Positions 1-8,883 are shown, counted from the stretch's first letter. The stretch: DNA of 60,867 nt from Pelagibacterales bacterium SAG-MED05 (GCA_014654415.1 JACWDC010000008.1:1-60867); one strand, 5' to 3'. Program-made: numbers and translations. Notes: generated by a model from the letters alone, not told the origin.

Positions 1-148
1 TAGGTTCTTCCTTTTTAGCTTCTGCTTTAGGTTCTTCCTTTTTAGCTTCTGCTTTAGGTTCTTCCTTTTTAGCTTCTGCTTTAGGTTCTTCCTTTTTAGC
101 TTCTGCTTTAGGTTCTTCCTTTTTAGCTTCTGCTTTAGGTTCTTCCTT
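1..148 (-). repeat. In-frame 27-bp tandem repeat in the rpsP tail
   Basis: Five perfect head-to-tail copies of a 27-bp unit (1-27, 28-54, 55-81, 82-108, 109-135) plus a partial copy to about 148. The array may continue to the left of the window. The unit is exactly 9 codons and encodes PKAEAKKEE, so copy-number changes would keep the frame. It lies inside rpsP and is a coding repeat, not a CRISPR. Confidence 0.95.
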
Positions 149-460
149 GCCTTCTTTTTTTCTATCTTTCTTCGGTATAGCTTTTAAAGGATTGTTGCTA
201 GGTTTGGGCATTGGCATTAATTGCATTTCACCCAATATTCGAGACACTCTTAAAGTTGGCTGAGCACCTTTACTCATCCAATACTTTACTCTCTCGAATT
301 CAATCTTAATTCTATCTTTTTTATCTTTTGGTAAAAGAGGATTGTAAGATCCTATTTTTTCTATAAATTTACCATCTCTTGGGTATCTTCCGTCGGCTAC
401 TACTATTTTATAAACAGGTCTTTTTCTTACACCGCCCATTGATAATCTTATTCTTAACAT
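1..460 (-). CDS. rpsP: 30S ribosomal protein S16, repeat-tailed, 3' end outside window
   Basis: Small-subunit ribosomal protein bS16. The N-terminus reads MLRIRLSMGGVRKRPVYKIV, a classic S16 start, and the fold continues through residue ~85 (ISYNPLLPK-like and GAQPTLRVSRIL segments). After that comes an Ala/Lys/Glu/Pro-rich tail made of 9-residue repeats (PKAEAKKEE). At least 153 codons are visible against roughly 80-100 for a typical S16, and the stop lies beyond base 1. The gene starts 10 bp after the ffh stop, so the two are probably co-transcribed, as is common for ffh-rpsP(-rimM-trmD-rplS). The S16 identity is secure. The role of the tail is unknown. Confidence 0.95.
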   Translation of the reverse strand, partial: MLRIRLSMGGVRKRPVYKIVVADGRYPRDGKFIEKIGSYNPLLPKDKKDRIKIEFERVKYWMSKGAQPTLRVSRILGEMQLMPMPKPSNNPLKAIPKKDRKKEGKEEPKAEAKKEEPKAEAKKEEPKAEAKKEEPKAEAKKEEPKAEAKKEEP

Positions 461-470
461 ATTTTACCTT

Positions 471-1823
471 TCATTTTAGTTGATTAAGCATTTCATCTGG
501 AATTACTCCTGATGGAATTTTTTTTCCTTGTGACATTTTTTTCATCATCTCTGACATCATTTTAAATTGTTTAAGTAATTTATTAATCTTAGAAACATCT
601 ACACCTGATCCTATTGATATTCTTTTTCTTCTAGATCCACTAATAATTTTTGGATTTTCTTTTTCTTTTTTAGTCATTGATAAAATTATAGATTCATTTT
701 CTATTAACATTTTTTCATCTATGTTTGCTTGATTCATTTTTGCTTTCATTTTATTCACTCCTGGTAACATTGACATAACGCCTTCCATGCCACCCATCTT
801 CTTCATCTGTCTTATCTGGGAAAGGTAAGAGTCCATTGTAAATATTCCTTTTTTAAATTCATCCTCTGTTTCCTTAATTTTTTCTTCACTTAAATCTTGT
901 TGCGCTTTTTCTACTAAAGAAACAACATCCCCCATGCCTAAAATTCTATTTGCTAGTCTATCAGGGTGAAATATTTCGAGATCTGTAATTTTTTCTCCTA
1001 CTCCAATAAATTTTATCGGTTTACCTGTAACGTGTTTCATGCTCAACGCTGCTCCACCTCTCGCATCACCATCAACTCTTGTAAGAATGATTCCTGAAAG
1101 ATTAACTGCAGTATCAAATTCTTTAGCTACATTTACAGCTATTTGTCCTGTTAAAGAGTCTGCGACTAAGATGGTTTCAGCTGGGTTTGTAATGTCTTTA
1201 ATTTGTTTTATTTCAGACATCATAGGTAGATCTATTTGAGTTCTACCTGCTGTATCAAAAATTATAATATCCGAACCATTTAGATTGGCAGCATTCAAAG
1301 CTCTTTTGGTAATATCGATTGGTTGTTGCTTTTCAACTATTGGTAAACATTGAATCTCATTTGCTTCTGCAAGTATTTTAAGCTGCTCTTGAGCCGCTGG
1401 TCTATAAACGTCCAAACTAACTAGCATTACTTTTTTTTTATTATTTCTCTCAATGTTTTTTGCTAGTTTCGCTGCTGAGGTTGTTTTTCCTGAACCTTGT
1501 AAGCCAACTAATAATAAAGATACTGGCGGAACAGCATTAAAATTTAATTTTTCATTTTTAGAACCTAAAATATTTAGTAATTCGTCATAAACAATTTTAA
1601 CTATCATCTGACCAGCAGAAGTTGATTTAATAATCTCTTGACCGATAGCTTTTGGTTTCACATTTGAAATAAATTCTTTAGTGACAGAAAGAGCTACATC
1701 TGCCTCTAATAAAGCTATTCGTATTTCTTTTAAACCAGATTCAACCTGCTCCACTGTTAAAGAGGGGGCGCTTTTAAGTTTAGAAAAAATATTTTCTAAT
1801 TTATTTGTTAAGTTTTCAAACAT
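471..1823 (-). CDS. ffh: Signal recognition particle protein Ffh
   Basis: GTPase subunit of the signal recognition particle. It binds 4.5S RNA and signal peptides and delivers nascent membrane proteins to FtsY. N domain ~1-95; G domain with P-loop GLQGSGKTT at ~107-115, DTAGRTQ and TRVDGDARGG; methionine-rich M domain from ~300 (MKKMGGMEGVMSMLPG, KMMSEMMKKM). I start at the ATG at 1821-1823 (MFENLTNKL, the usual family start) and not at the in-frame ATG six codons upstream, giving 450 aa. A structured leader RNA lies immediately upstream, and rpsP follows 10 bp downstream. Confidence 0.96.
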   Translation of the reverse strand: MFENLTNKLENIFSKLKSAPSLTVEQVESGLKEIRIALLEADVALSVTKEFISNVKPKAIGQEIIKSTSAGQMIVKIVYDELLNILGSKNEKLNFNAVPPVSLLLVGLQGSGKTTSAAKLAKNIERNNKKKVMLVSLDVYRPAAQEQLKILAEANEIQCLPIVEKQQPIDITKRALNAANLNGSDIIIFDTAGRTQIDLPMMSEIKQIKDITNPAETILVADSLTGQIAVNVAKEFDTAVNLSGIILTRVDGDARGGAALSMKHVTGKPIKFIGVGEKITDLEIFHPDRLANRILGMGDVVSLVEKAQQDLSEEKIKETEDEFKKGIFTMDSYLSQIRQMKKMGGMEGVMSMLPGVNKMKAKMNQANIDEKMLIENESIILSMTKKEKENPKIISGSRRKRISIGSGVDVSKINKLLKQFKMMSEMMKKMSQGKKIPSGVIPDEMLNQLK

Positions 1824-1827
1824 TTTA

Positions 1828-1966
1828 ATAACATCCAACACCTATCGCACTAGTGGGCGAACCTTCGCTGACTAGTGTCGACACTCTTGATTTTAAGAGC
1901 AACGCAAAAACTTAGGTATTTGCGGAAAGTTTGGAGAAACTACAATTTGGGGTTTTAAAAGTCAAT
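1828..1966 (-). ncRNA. Structured RNA leader preceding ffh (ffh motif-like)
   Basis: The 164-bp gap between ffh and dapF is clearly richer in G and C than its surroundings and can form stems. Stem 1 pairs 1848-1854 with 1871-1877 (CACTAGT/ACTAGTG) and encloses GCGA-ACCT-TCGC (1857-1860/1865-1868). Stem 2 pairs 1884-1888 with 1895-1899 (CTCTT/AAGAG). Comparative work on Pelagibacter intergenic regions is known to have described a conserved cis-regulatory RNA before the SRP protein gene, and this fits in position and character. The strand is inferred from ffh. It is not 4.5S RNA: the conserved domain-IV sequence is missing. Boundaries are approximate. Confidence 0.7.
1937..1965 (-). promoter_or_regulatory. 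Possible promoter of the ffh leader
   Basis: On the minus strand TTGACT (1965-1960) is followed after 17 bp by TAGTTT (1942-1937). The -35 is good and the -10 is weak. Transcription from here would make a leader of about 110 nt containing both hairpins. Confidence 0.35.
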
Positions 1967-1987
1967 GAATAATTATACTAATCAATT

Positions 1988-2806
1988 ATGGCAACTATTA
2001 ACGCTTACAAAATGGATGGATTAGGAAATGATTTTATCATCATCGATAGAAGGGGAAGCTCTATTAATTTAACAAAAGAAAAAATTATTGAATTGGGAGG
2101 TAGAACTAATATTGGTTTTGATCAAATAATCTTTATAGAAAAAGAAAAAGAAAATTCTTACCCTATAACAATTTTTAACTCTGACGGAGGCGAAGTAAGT
2201 GCTTGTGGAAATGGAGCTAGGTGCGTGGCCTATCTTTTGGCTAAAAATTTAAATATTAAGGAAATTAAATTACAAACAAACAATAGAATACTTAATGCTA
2301 AAATAATTAAAAATTTTTATGTCGAACTTGAAATGGGAAAACCTTTATTTGATTCTGAAGATATTCCATTATCTAAAACAATAGATTCAGGCAACATAAC
2401 TTTAAACATTGATAATAAAACATTTGCTGGTGGGTTTTGTGTAAATGTTGGGAATCCACATATAATTTTCTTTGTTAAAGATTGTTTCGATCATGATTTA
2501 AAAATTATTGGTCCTAAGATTGAAAACCATAACCTTTTTCCAGAAAAAACCAATGTTACATTTGCTCAAGTGATTGATAAAAAAAATATAAAAGTAAATG
2601 TCTGGGAAAGAGGTGCTGGACTTACTAAGGCTTGTGGAACAGCCGCTTGCGCAACAGCTGCTGCTGCTTTAAAAAACAAATTAGTAAACAATAAAGTTGA
2701 TATAAAATTTAAAGAGGGTCTTTTGAATATAGAGATAGATAAATCAAATAATATATTTATGACTGGACCTGTTTCTGAGATAAAAAATATAAAAATAAAT
2801 ATCTAA
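1988..2806 (+). CDS. dapF: Diaminopimelate epimerase
   Basis: Converts LL- to meso-diaminopimelate for lysine and peptidoglycan synthesis in the cytoplasm. The two catalytic cysteines are present: C73 in SACGNGARC and C216 in TKACGTAAC. The N-terminal KMDGLGNDF signature and GNPH motif are also there. The 272 aa length is normal. Starts at ATG 1988, divergent from ffh, and ends 1 bp before ftsY, so the two are probably one transcript. In many alphaproteobacteria a methylthiotransferase gene sits between dapF and ftsY; here it is absent. Confidence 0.97.
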   Translation: MATINAYKMDGLGNDFIIIDRRGSSINLTKEKIIELGGRTNIGFDQIIFIEKEKENSYPITIFNSDGGEVSACGNGARCVAYLLAKNLNIKEIKLQTNNRILNAKIIKNFYVELEMGKPLFDSEDIPLSKTIDSGNITLNIDNKTFAGGFCVNVGNPHIIFFVKDCFDHDLKIIGPKIENHNLFPEKTNVTFAQVIDKKNIKVNVWERGAGLTKACGTAACATAAAALKNKLVNNKVDIKFKEGLLNIEIDKSNNIFMTGPVSEIKNIKINI

Positions 2807-2807
2807 T

Positions 2808-3728
2808 ATGGGATTACTTGATAAATTTAAATTAGGACTTGGAAAAAGTTCTTCTAGTCTTTCAAAAGGTTTCAAAAATATTTTTTCAAAAAAAATTGTA
2901 GACGAAAATGTTTTAAATGAATTTGAAGAATTAATAATTTCTTCAGATGCAGGTGCAGATGTTGCTCGGGAACTTAGAAAAGATTTCGAAAATTTTAAGA
3001 TTGACAAAAAATTAGATGACCACAAAGAAATTTTAAAATTATTGGCTGATAAAATGGCAATAAAACTTTTAAAATATGAAAAAGATCTCAGTTTAATGGG
3101 CAACGCTAACTCTTCTGTAATAGTTGTTTCGGGAGTTAATGGGGTAGGAAAGACAACTACAATTGGAAAACTGGGAAAATACTTTAAAGATAATAATAGA
3201 TCAGTTGTTTTCGGAGCAGCAGATACTTTTAGGGCAGCGGCTATTGATCAATTACAAGTTTGGGCTGCAAAAGTCAAAGTGGATATAATTAAATCTGAGA
3301 TCAATAGTGATCCAGCGTCAGTAGCTTTTAAAACAGCAGAATTTGCTAAGAAAAATCAAATAGATATTGCTTTAATTGATACTGCAGGAAGATTACAAAA
3401 TAAAAAAAATTTAATGGATGAGTATAAAAAAATTATAAATGTTCTTAAAAAAATTGATGAAAAATTTCCTAATGAAGTAATCTTAGTTTTGGATGCAACT
3501 ACTGGACAAAATGCTTTAAATCAGGTTGAAGAATTTAGTAAAATACATAATATTACAGGGTTAATTGTTACTAAATTAGATAGCACTGCTAAAGGTGGAA
3601 TTATTTTAGCTATTTGTAAAAAATACAATTTGCCTATAGTAGCTGTAGGAATGGGAGAAAAAGATACTGACCTGCATCCATTTAAAGCCGAGTTTTTTGC
3701 TAAAGCACTTTTGGGATTAAACTCTTAG
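2808..3728 (+). CDS. ftsY: Signal recognition particle receptor FtsY
   Basis: SRP receptor GTPase, partner of Ffh at the inner membrane. An N-terminal helical region (1-95) is followed by the NG domain: P-loop GVNGVGKTT at ~109-117, DTFRAAA, DTAGR at 191-195, TKLDSTAKGG at ~255. The 306 aa form has only a short basic N-terminus and lacks the long acidic A domain of E. coli FtsY, as in many alphaproteobacteria. Stop codon overlaps the convergent hydrolase gene by 4 bp. Its position near ffh places both halves of the targeting pathway together. Confidence 0.97.
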   Translation: MGLLDKFKLGLGKSSSSLSKGFKNIFSKKIVDENVLNEFEELIISSDAGADVARELRKDFENFKIDKKLDDHKEILKLLADKMAIKLLKYEKDLSLMGNANSSVIVVSGVNGVGKTTTIGKLGKYFKDNNRSVVFGAADTFRAAAIDQLQVWAAKVKVDIIKSEINSDPASVAFKTAEFAKKNQIDIALIDTAGRLQNKKNLMDEYKKIINVLKKIDEKFPNEVILVLDATTGQNALNQVEEFSKIHNITGLIVTKLDSTAKGGIILAICKKYNLPIVAVGMGEKDTDLHPFKAEFFAKALLGLNS

Positions 3729-4525
3729 TATTTTTCTATAAAATCTTTAATCTTTTCCAATAAACTAGAATTGAATTCCATCATGTGATCATCATCAAGT
3801 GTAAAATATGAGTGTTTTGGGCTATTAGCTTTTTCAAATAATTCTTTACCCATTGAAAAAGGAATGACATCATCTTTTTTTCCATGCATTATTAAAATTG
3901 GAGTGTTGATCATTTGAATTTTGCTAATTGAGTCGTATTTATCTTTTAAAAGGAATCTTACAGGCAAATAAGGATAATAGATTTTTGCAGCGTTCTCTAT
4001 TGATGAAAATGGAGACTCTAATATTATGCTATTAAAATTTTTTTCTTTTCCTAATTCTACCGCTACTCCACTTCCTAAGGACTCTCCATATAAAATAATC
4101 TGATTATTATGGACGCCTTCTTCATTTAACCATTTTATTGATGCTTCTGCATCTGCATATAAATTATTTTCTGTTGGCGATCCTTTGTTGCCACTAAATC
4201 CTCTCCAAGATATCAATAAAACATTAATATCTAATTTATAAAGTTCATTTAGTTTATAAATTCTATTTGAAAGATGGCCTGCATTTCCATGAAAAATAAC
4301 AATTGTTTTAAATTTCTTAAAATCTTTTTTTATTATCCATGATTTTAATTGAATTTTTTCATCAACTTGAATAAAAATTTCATCATAATCAAATTGAATC
4401 TTATCATTTTGATAGTTGTTATCTGAAGGATGATATAATAAATTCCTTTGATAAAAATATATAAAAATTATCAATACTATATAGACAATTACTAAAGATG
4501 ATAAAGTTAAGTATAAATATTTCAT
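3725..4525 (-). CDS. Membrane-anchored alpha/beta hydrolase (BEM46/YfhR-like)
   Basis: 266 aa. One N-terminal membrane segment (~5-27) is followed by an alpha/beta-hydrolase fold: HGNAGHLSNR (oxyanion region), nucleophile elbow GESLGSG, acid-loop HGKKDDVIPF and terminal catalytic His in DDDHMM. These match the BEM46/YfhR serine hydrolases, whose substrates are largely unknown. The start overlaps the stop of the upstream EamA gene in an ATGA junction, indicating translational coupling. It is the last gene of the long minus-strand block. Confidence 0.85.
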   Translation of the reverse strand: MKYLYLTLSSLVIVYIVLIIFIYFYQRNLLYHPSDNNYQNDKIQFDYDEIFIQVDEKIQLKSWIIKKDFKKFKTIVIFHGNAGHLSNRIYKLNELYKLDINVLLISWRGFSGNKGSPTENNLYADAEASIKWLNEEGVHNNQIILYGESLGSGVAVELGKEKNFNSIILESPFSSIENAAKIYYPYLPVRFLLKDKYDSISKIQMINTPILIMHGKKDDVIPFSMGKELFEKANSPKHSYFTLDDDHMMEFNSSLLEKIKDFIEKY

Positions 4526-5427
4526 TTAAAAATCTTTCTAGCTAAATAAACACCAATAAACACGAGAGCTGCTCCATAATAATGAAAACTCAAAATAGCC
4601 TCATCAAACAAGATTATTCCATAAATAGCAGAATATATTGAAAATATGTAAAGAGTGAACCCTGCCAAGGAAGCTCCAACATATTTTTGAACTTTAGTAT
4701 ATAAAGTAAAAGCAATAATACCTGGAGAAATAGCTGCAAACAAAACCCAAAATATAAAATTATTGTTAAAAGCAGTATTAAAAAAATACCACTCTTCAAT
4801 TAGATAAAAGGGAAACAGAGAAATCACTCCAAAAAAAGCTATAAGTGTAAATCTAGCCATAAGACTAAAGCTGCTTTTCCAATTAATAAGAAAAATAGAA
4901 TAAACTGCCCAACCAAAAGCAGCTCCTAACATCCATAAGTCTCCAGAAGTAAACTTGAAATTTATTAGATAAGTTAAATCACCTTTACAAATTATTATTA
5001 GAACACCTGAAAGGCACAAAATTAAACCTATAATCCTAGATAAGTTAATTTTATCTCCAAAAAATAAAACTGACAATACAATTATAAATATTGGAGAAGA
5101 AGTGTAGATAATTCCCATATTTGCCATTGTGGTCGACATACCTGCTATAAAAGGAAATGCACCACAAATTCCACAGCCCATGAGTCCTAAAAAAAATAAC
5201 TTAAAAGACTCATTTTTAAATTGTCTTTTTTTTTTGATGATTTCATCAAAAAAGAATGGCATCAAAATTACGAATACAGTTAGCCATCTCCAAAATGCTA
5301 ATGAAACCGGCGGGACATATTCAACGCCTCCTCTTGCAACAATAATGTTAGAAGCCATAAAAATCGGCTGAATAAATAAAAGTAAATAAGGATAAAAATT
5401 ATTTTTTCTTGTCGCCGAAGGCTTCAT
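4522..5427 (-). CDS. EamA/DMT-family transporter
   Basis: 301 aa, about ten hydrophobic segments in two homologous halves, typical of the drug/metabolite transporter superfamily (EamA). Motifs such as ARGGVEYVPPVSLAFWRW at the first repeat and the second-half FGWAVYSIFL fit. Family members export amino acids or metabolites; the substrate cannot be read from sequence. The 5' end overlaps the 3' end of the 59-aa membrane protein by 29 bp. No better start is available before MASNII. Confidence 0.85.
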   Translation of the reverse strand: MKPSATRKNNFYPYLLLFIQPIFMASNIIVARGGVEYVPPVSLAFWRWLTVFVILMPFFFDEIIKKKRQFKNESFKLFFLGLMGCGICGAFPFIAGMSTTMANMGIIYTSSPIFIIVLSVLFFGDKINLSRIIGLILCLSGVLIIICKGDLTYLINFKFTSGDLWMLGAAFGWAVYSIFLINWKSSFSLMARFTLIAFFGVISLFPFYLIEEWYFFNTAFNNNFIFWVLFAAISPGIIAFTLYTKVQKYVGASLAGFTLYIFSIYSAIYGIILFDEAILSFHYYGAALVFIGVYLARKIFK

Positions 5428-5578
5428 ATAACATCATTACTATTACTAAGCCCATTAGGATATAAACTGGCAAAACATCTTTAAAACCAATCATCATTGA
5501 TCTAGTCAATGTAGTTGCCAAGCCAATCAGAAAAGCAATACAAAAAGCACAACCAATTATTGAAGTAATTTTATTCAT
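5399..5578 (-). CDS. Small two-TM membrane protein, 59 aa
   Basis: Not recognised. The ORF runs from ATG 5578 to TAA 5399. The product begins MNKITSIIGCAFCIAFLIGL, has hydrophobic helices at ~4-24 and ~36-51 separated by TTLTRSMMIGFKD, and ends in charged EAFGDKKK. The start overlaps the amidase stop by 8 bp and its end overlaps EamA by 29 bp, so it fills what would otherwise be the only real gap in this block. Overlap at both ends, helix content and polarity support a real gene, perhaps a small transporter partner. No function is assigned. Confidence 0.65.
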   Translation of the reverse strand: MNKITSIIGCAFCIAFLIGLATTLTRSMMIGFKDVLPVYILMGLVIVMMLYEAFGDKKK

Positions 5579-6902
5579 CTTTACAATTTTTTTCTATCCA
5601 GTTAGCTGTTCCTAAAAATCTTAAATCATCAAGTTTATTTCCAACTAGTTGAACACCTAATGGTAAGTTATTTTCTCCAGTTAGTAAAGGGAGTGAAATA
5701 GTTGGTAATCCTAAATATGTCCAACATTTTTGAAAATCTGCACTTCCTGTAGATTTAAGACCTTTATCAGCTACACCGCTTGAAGATGGAGTTATAATGC
5801 CATGATAGTCTTCAAAAACTTCTTTGTAGGACTCATAACTTTGTTTCATAAAATCTATTGCATCCGTGTATTCTTTTGCAGAATACTTCATCCCTCTTTC
5901 AATTGCGTCTCTCATTTCTTTAGAAAGTTTTTTTTTATCTTTTTTGTAGTAAACTTGAAAATTATTTGCCAAATCTGTTTCATGGATGACCTGATGATGT
6001 TTAGGTATTTCTGTAAAATATGAGGGCATGTCAAAAACTTCGATGTTCTTCTTAAAATTTTTAATTAAAAACTCAAATGCTTTTTGGGACTCTTTGTCAA
6101 TATTTTTCCAATTATCTGTTTTATAAAAAATGAACTTTGGCTCAAAAACTGGCCCTTCTTCACAAACTTTTATCATATCATCAGCTGCAAAATGAACTGT
6201 AGCAGGATCATATAAATCTTTTTTTATTAATGATTTTGCAAGTAAAGCTACATCTTTCACAGTTTTTCCAAATACTCCCATAGTATCAAGTTTATCTGAA
6301 GTTTTTAAAACTCCATTTCTTGAAATCAATCCATAGGAAGGTTTGTAACCAACAACTCCACAATAAGAAGCGGGTCTAATAATTGATCCACCTGTCTGAG
6401 AACCAATTGATAAATGAGCCATATGAGATGCTATGACTGCTGCAGATCCACTAGAAGATCCGCCAGGAGTTCTTGAATAATCATGAGGATTTTTTGTTTT
6501 ACTAGGGTGAATATAAGCAAGTTCACAAGTTACTGTTTTTCCCATAATAATTGCTCCTGCCGTCTTTAATAAATTAACTATTTCTGAGTCTTGAGAGCTA
6601 GACATTTTTTTTCTAAAAATAGTTCCACACTCAGTTGGCATATCATATGTTCCAATTATGTCTTTAATTGCAATGGGCAACCCGTGTAGGGCACCAAGAG
6701 GTTTACCAGACTTTCTATATTCATCAGCCTCTTCTGCTTTTTCTAAAAGAATTTTTTTATCTAAAAAAGACCAGGCTTGGACATCTTTTTCAAATTCATT
6801 TATTCTTTTTATATATAATTTACAAAGTTCAACAGAAGATAGATCACCAGATTTTAGTTTTGTAACCAGTTCATTGGCACTTAAAGAAGCTATATCTATC
6901 AT
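5571..6902 (-). CDS. Amidase-signature hydrolase
   Basis: 443 aa amidase-signature enzyme (GatA/AtzF superfamily) hydrolysing a C-N amide bond. The Ser-cisSer-Lys triad is visible: K80 in PIAIKDIIG, the cis-Ser in GGSSSGSAA (~147-155) and nucleophile S173 in QTGGSIIRPAS. No GatB or GatC lies nearby and the C-terminus is short, so a catabolic amidase is more likely than the tRNA amidotransferase. Nine bp downstream of dctM, so it may act on an imported amide or release ammonia from one. Substrate unknown. Confidence 0.88.
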   Translation of the reverse strand: MIDIASLSANELVTKLKSGDLSSVELCKLYIKRINEFEKDVQAWSFLDKKILLEKAEEADEYRKSGKPLGALHGLPIAIKDIIGTYDMPTECGTIFRKKMSSSQDSEIVNLLKTAGAIIMGKTVTCELAYIHPSKTKNPHDYSRTPGGSSSGSAAVIASHMAHLSIGSQTGGSIIRPASYCGVVGYKPSYGLISRNGVLKTSDKLDTMGVFGKTVKDVALLAKSLIKKDLYDPATVHFAADDMIKVCEEGPVFEPKFIFYKTDNWKNIDKESQKAFEFLIKNFKKNIEVFDMPSYFTEIPKHHQVIHETDLANNFQVYYKKDKKKLSKEMRDAIERGMKYSAKEYTDAIDFMKQSYESYKEVFEDYHGIITPSSSGVADKGLKSTGSADFQKCWTYLGLPTISLPLLTGENNLPLGVQLVGNKLDDLRFLGTANWIEKNCKDE

Positions 6903-6911
6903 TATAAATTT

Positions 6912-8273
6912 TTAATTAGCAAATAAAGCATCGGGCAACCAAAGCGCGATACCTGGGAATAGGTACATTAAAACCATTGCAAAAATTACTATTCCTAAGA
7001 AAGGCATTATTCCTCTGAATATTTCCATAAGTTCTACATTTTTTGATTGAACTCCTTTAAGATAATAGGCTGACATAGCCATTGGAGGTGTCAAAAATGA
7101 AGTTTGTAAATTTAAAGCAATTAACATTGCAAAGAAATAAGGGTTAACTTCAAAAAAAGCAACTAGCGGTAAAAATATTGGCACAAATATAATCAATATT
7201 TCTGTCCATTCTAGAGGCCATCCAAGTAAAAAAATAATAATTTGAGTTATTACCAAAAACTGCCAAGGAGCAAGATCCATAGATTTAAAAAAATGTTCAA
7301 ATACTTCATGGCCTCCTAGGTAAGAAAAGACTGATGCGAAAGTCCATGATCCTATAAATAACCACATTATCATTGCTGTTGTTTTAGCTGTAAGAAAGAC
7401 AGATTCTTTAAAATTTTTCCATTTCAAAGTTTTGTAAAAATAAGAGAGAATAATTGCTCCAAAAGCGCCAACACCGGCTGCTTCTGCTGGGGTTGCCAGG
7501 CCTCCTAAAATTGTTCCTAATACTAAAATAATAAGAGAAAATAATGGAAGAAAAGAAACTAAAACTTCCTTTAAAATTACTGACCTCGGGGGTATTTCCT
7601 CTGCTGGCGGTCTGGGTGCTATAGAAGGGTTTAAATAAGCTCTGGTAATGGCATAGCCAATATATAAACCAGCAAGTAATAATCCCGGAAAAATTGCTGC
7701 TGCAAATAATCTTAGAGGAGATAACTGGGCAATAACAGAATATACAATTAACATGATGCTTGGGGGAATTAATATTCCTAAACAACCTCCAGAGCATATT
7801 ACTCCCGATGCAAATTTTTTATCGTATCCAGCTTTAATCATTGCTGGCCAAGCTAATAATCCCATCAAAGTTACTACTGCTCCAATTATTCCTGTTGCAG
7901 TAGAGAATAACGCACAAGTTATTAGTGCTGCTACTGCCATTGAGGCTGGCAATCTGTGTGAAGCTAATCTTATTGCAAAAAATAATCTTGAAACTATACC
8001 CGCTCTTTCTACAAGATAACCCATAAATAAAAATAAGGGGACTGCGGTAAGGACGGTATTGTCCATCACAGTATATGTGTTTTGTACAAATAATTGAAAA
8101 ATTCTATTATCGAATAAGTGTTCCATTCGAGTTGGATCAAAATAAGCGTAATAACCAAAGCCAACTCCCATTGCCATTAAAGTAAATGCAATAGGAAACC
8201 CAAGAAGCACCGCAAATAAAAAAAGACCCATCATGAAAATTGCAACTTCTGGATTTGTTAAACTAAATAACAT
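6912..8273 (-). CDS. dctM: TRAP transporter large permease DctM
   Basis: Large membrane subunit that forms the sodium-driven transport path of TRAP systems. About 12 hydrophobic segments; GFPIAFTLMAMGVGFGYYAYF at the N-terminus and PLFLFMGYLVERAG are DctM signatures. I choose ATG 8273 (MLFSLTNPEV; 453 aa) because GAGG lies 9 nt upstream. An in-frame ATG at 8288 adds five residues but has no visible ribosome site. It overlaps dctQ by 11 bp. Ligand choice is set by DctP. Confidence 0.93.
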   Translation of the reverse strand: MLFSLTNPEVAIFMMGLFLFAVLLGFPIAFTLMAMGVGFGYYAYFDPTRMEHLFDNRIFQLFVQNTYTVMDNTVLTAVPLFLFMGYLVERAGIVSRLFFAIRLASHRLPASMAVAALITCALFSTATGIIGAVVTLMGLLAWPAMIKAGYDKKFASGVICSGGCLGILIPPSIMLIVYSVIAQLSPLRLFAAAIFPGLLLAGLYIGYAITRAYLNPSIAPRPPAEEIPPRSVILKEVLVSFLPLFSLIILVLGTILGGLATPAEAAGVGAFGAIILSYFYKTLKWKNFKESVFLTAKTTAMIMWLFIGSWTFASVFSYLGGHEVFEHFFKSMDLAPWQFLVITQIIIFLLGWPLEWTEILIIFVPIFLPLVAFFEVNPYFFAMLIALNLQTSFLTPPMAMSAYYLKGVQSKNVELMEIFRGIMPFLGIVIFAMVLMYLFPGIALWLPDALFAN

Positions 8274-8847
8274 CTTTTTGATCCTCATCTTGAGAAGTTC
8301 TCATTAACATTTTTTCTGTTTCTTCGGCCACTACCATTCTTGCTGGCCAGTGGCCAGTTTGAATACAAATAATTGATCTGAAAACTTCACTAATACCCTG
8401 AATAACTAGAAGAACTCCAGCTGAAGGTATTAATGCTTTTGCCATATAAATTTGAATTTGAGCAGGGCTATTCCAACTTGTTTCTTTAATTTTCCAAGCC
8501 AAAGCAGCATATTCATATCCATAAAATGCTAAAGCTAACACACCAGGAAAAAAAAATATAAAATATAGAACTAAATCTATGTAACCCTGTGTTCTAGGTT
8601 TAAATAGTCTGTAAATTACATCGCCTCTTACATGAGCCTCTGTTGAAAGAGTATAGGCGCCAGCCATCATAAAAATTGCTCCGTACATTTGTAAACTAAA
8701 GTCAAAGTTCCACAAAGTTGGAGCATTAAATGCATACGCCATTACCACTTCGTAACAGGTTCCACCCATTAATATTACAATGCACCAAGAAAATGCTTTT
8801 CCAACTGAAGTGCTTAGATTGTCTGCGAAACTGATAAATCCTCTCAT
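8263..8847 (-). CDS. dctQ: TRAP transporter small permease DctQ
   Basis: 194 aa with four hydrophobic segments (~15-35, 50-70, 90-112, 135-155), the usual DctQ architecture. An extended C-terminal tail (~155-194) is soluble and charged. It overlaps dctM and lies 85 bp after dctP. That gap holds a strong intrinsic terminator, so this subunit probably depends on read-through. Confidence 0.9.
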   Translation of the reverse strand: MRGFISFADNLSTSVGKAFSWCIVILMGGTCYEVVMAYAFNAPTLWNFDFSLQMYGAIFMMAGAYTLSTEAHVRGDVIYRLFKPRTQGYIDLVLYFIFFFPGVLALAFYGYEYAALAWKIKETSWNSPAQIQIYMAKALIPSAGVLLVIQGISEVFRSIICIQTGHWPARMVVAEETEKMLMRTSQDEDQKDVI

Positions 8848-8883
8848 AAAAATAAACTATTCTAAATTTTTGATTTTTTCCAT

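Noticed and set aside
1828-1966. 4.5S (SRP) RNA gene beside ffh
   Set aside because: The conserved domain-IV sequence with the GGAA-type loop and the AGCAGCC segment is absent on both strands.
7408-7797. 129-aa minus-strand ORF inside dctM
   Set aside because: Frame-shifted shadow of dctM, which has full family similarity in its own frame.
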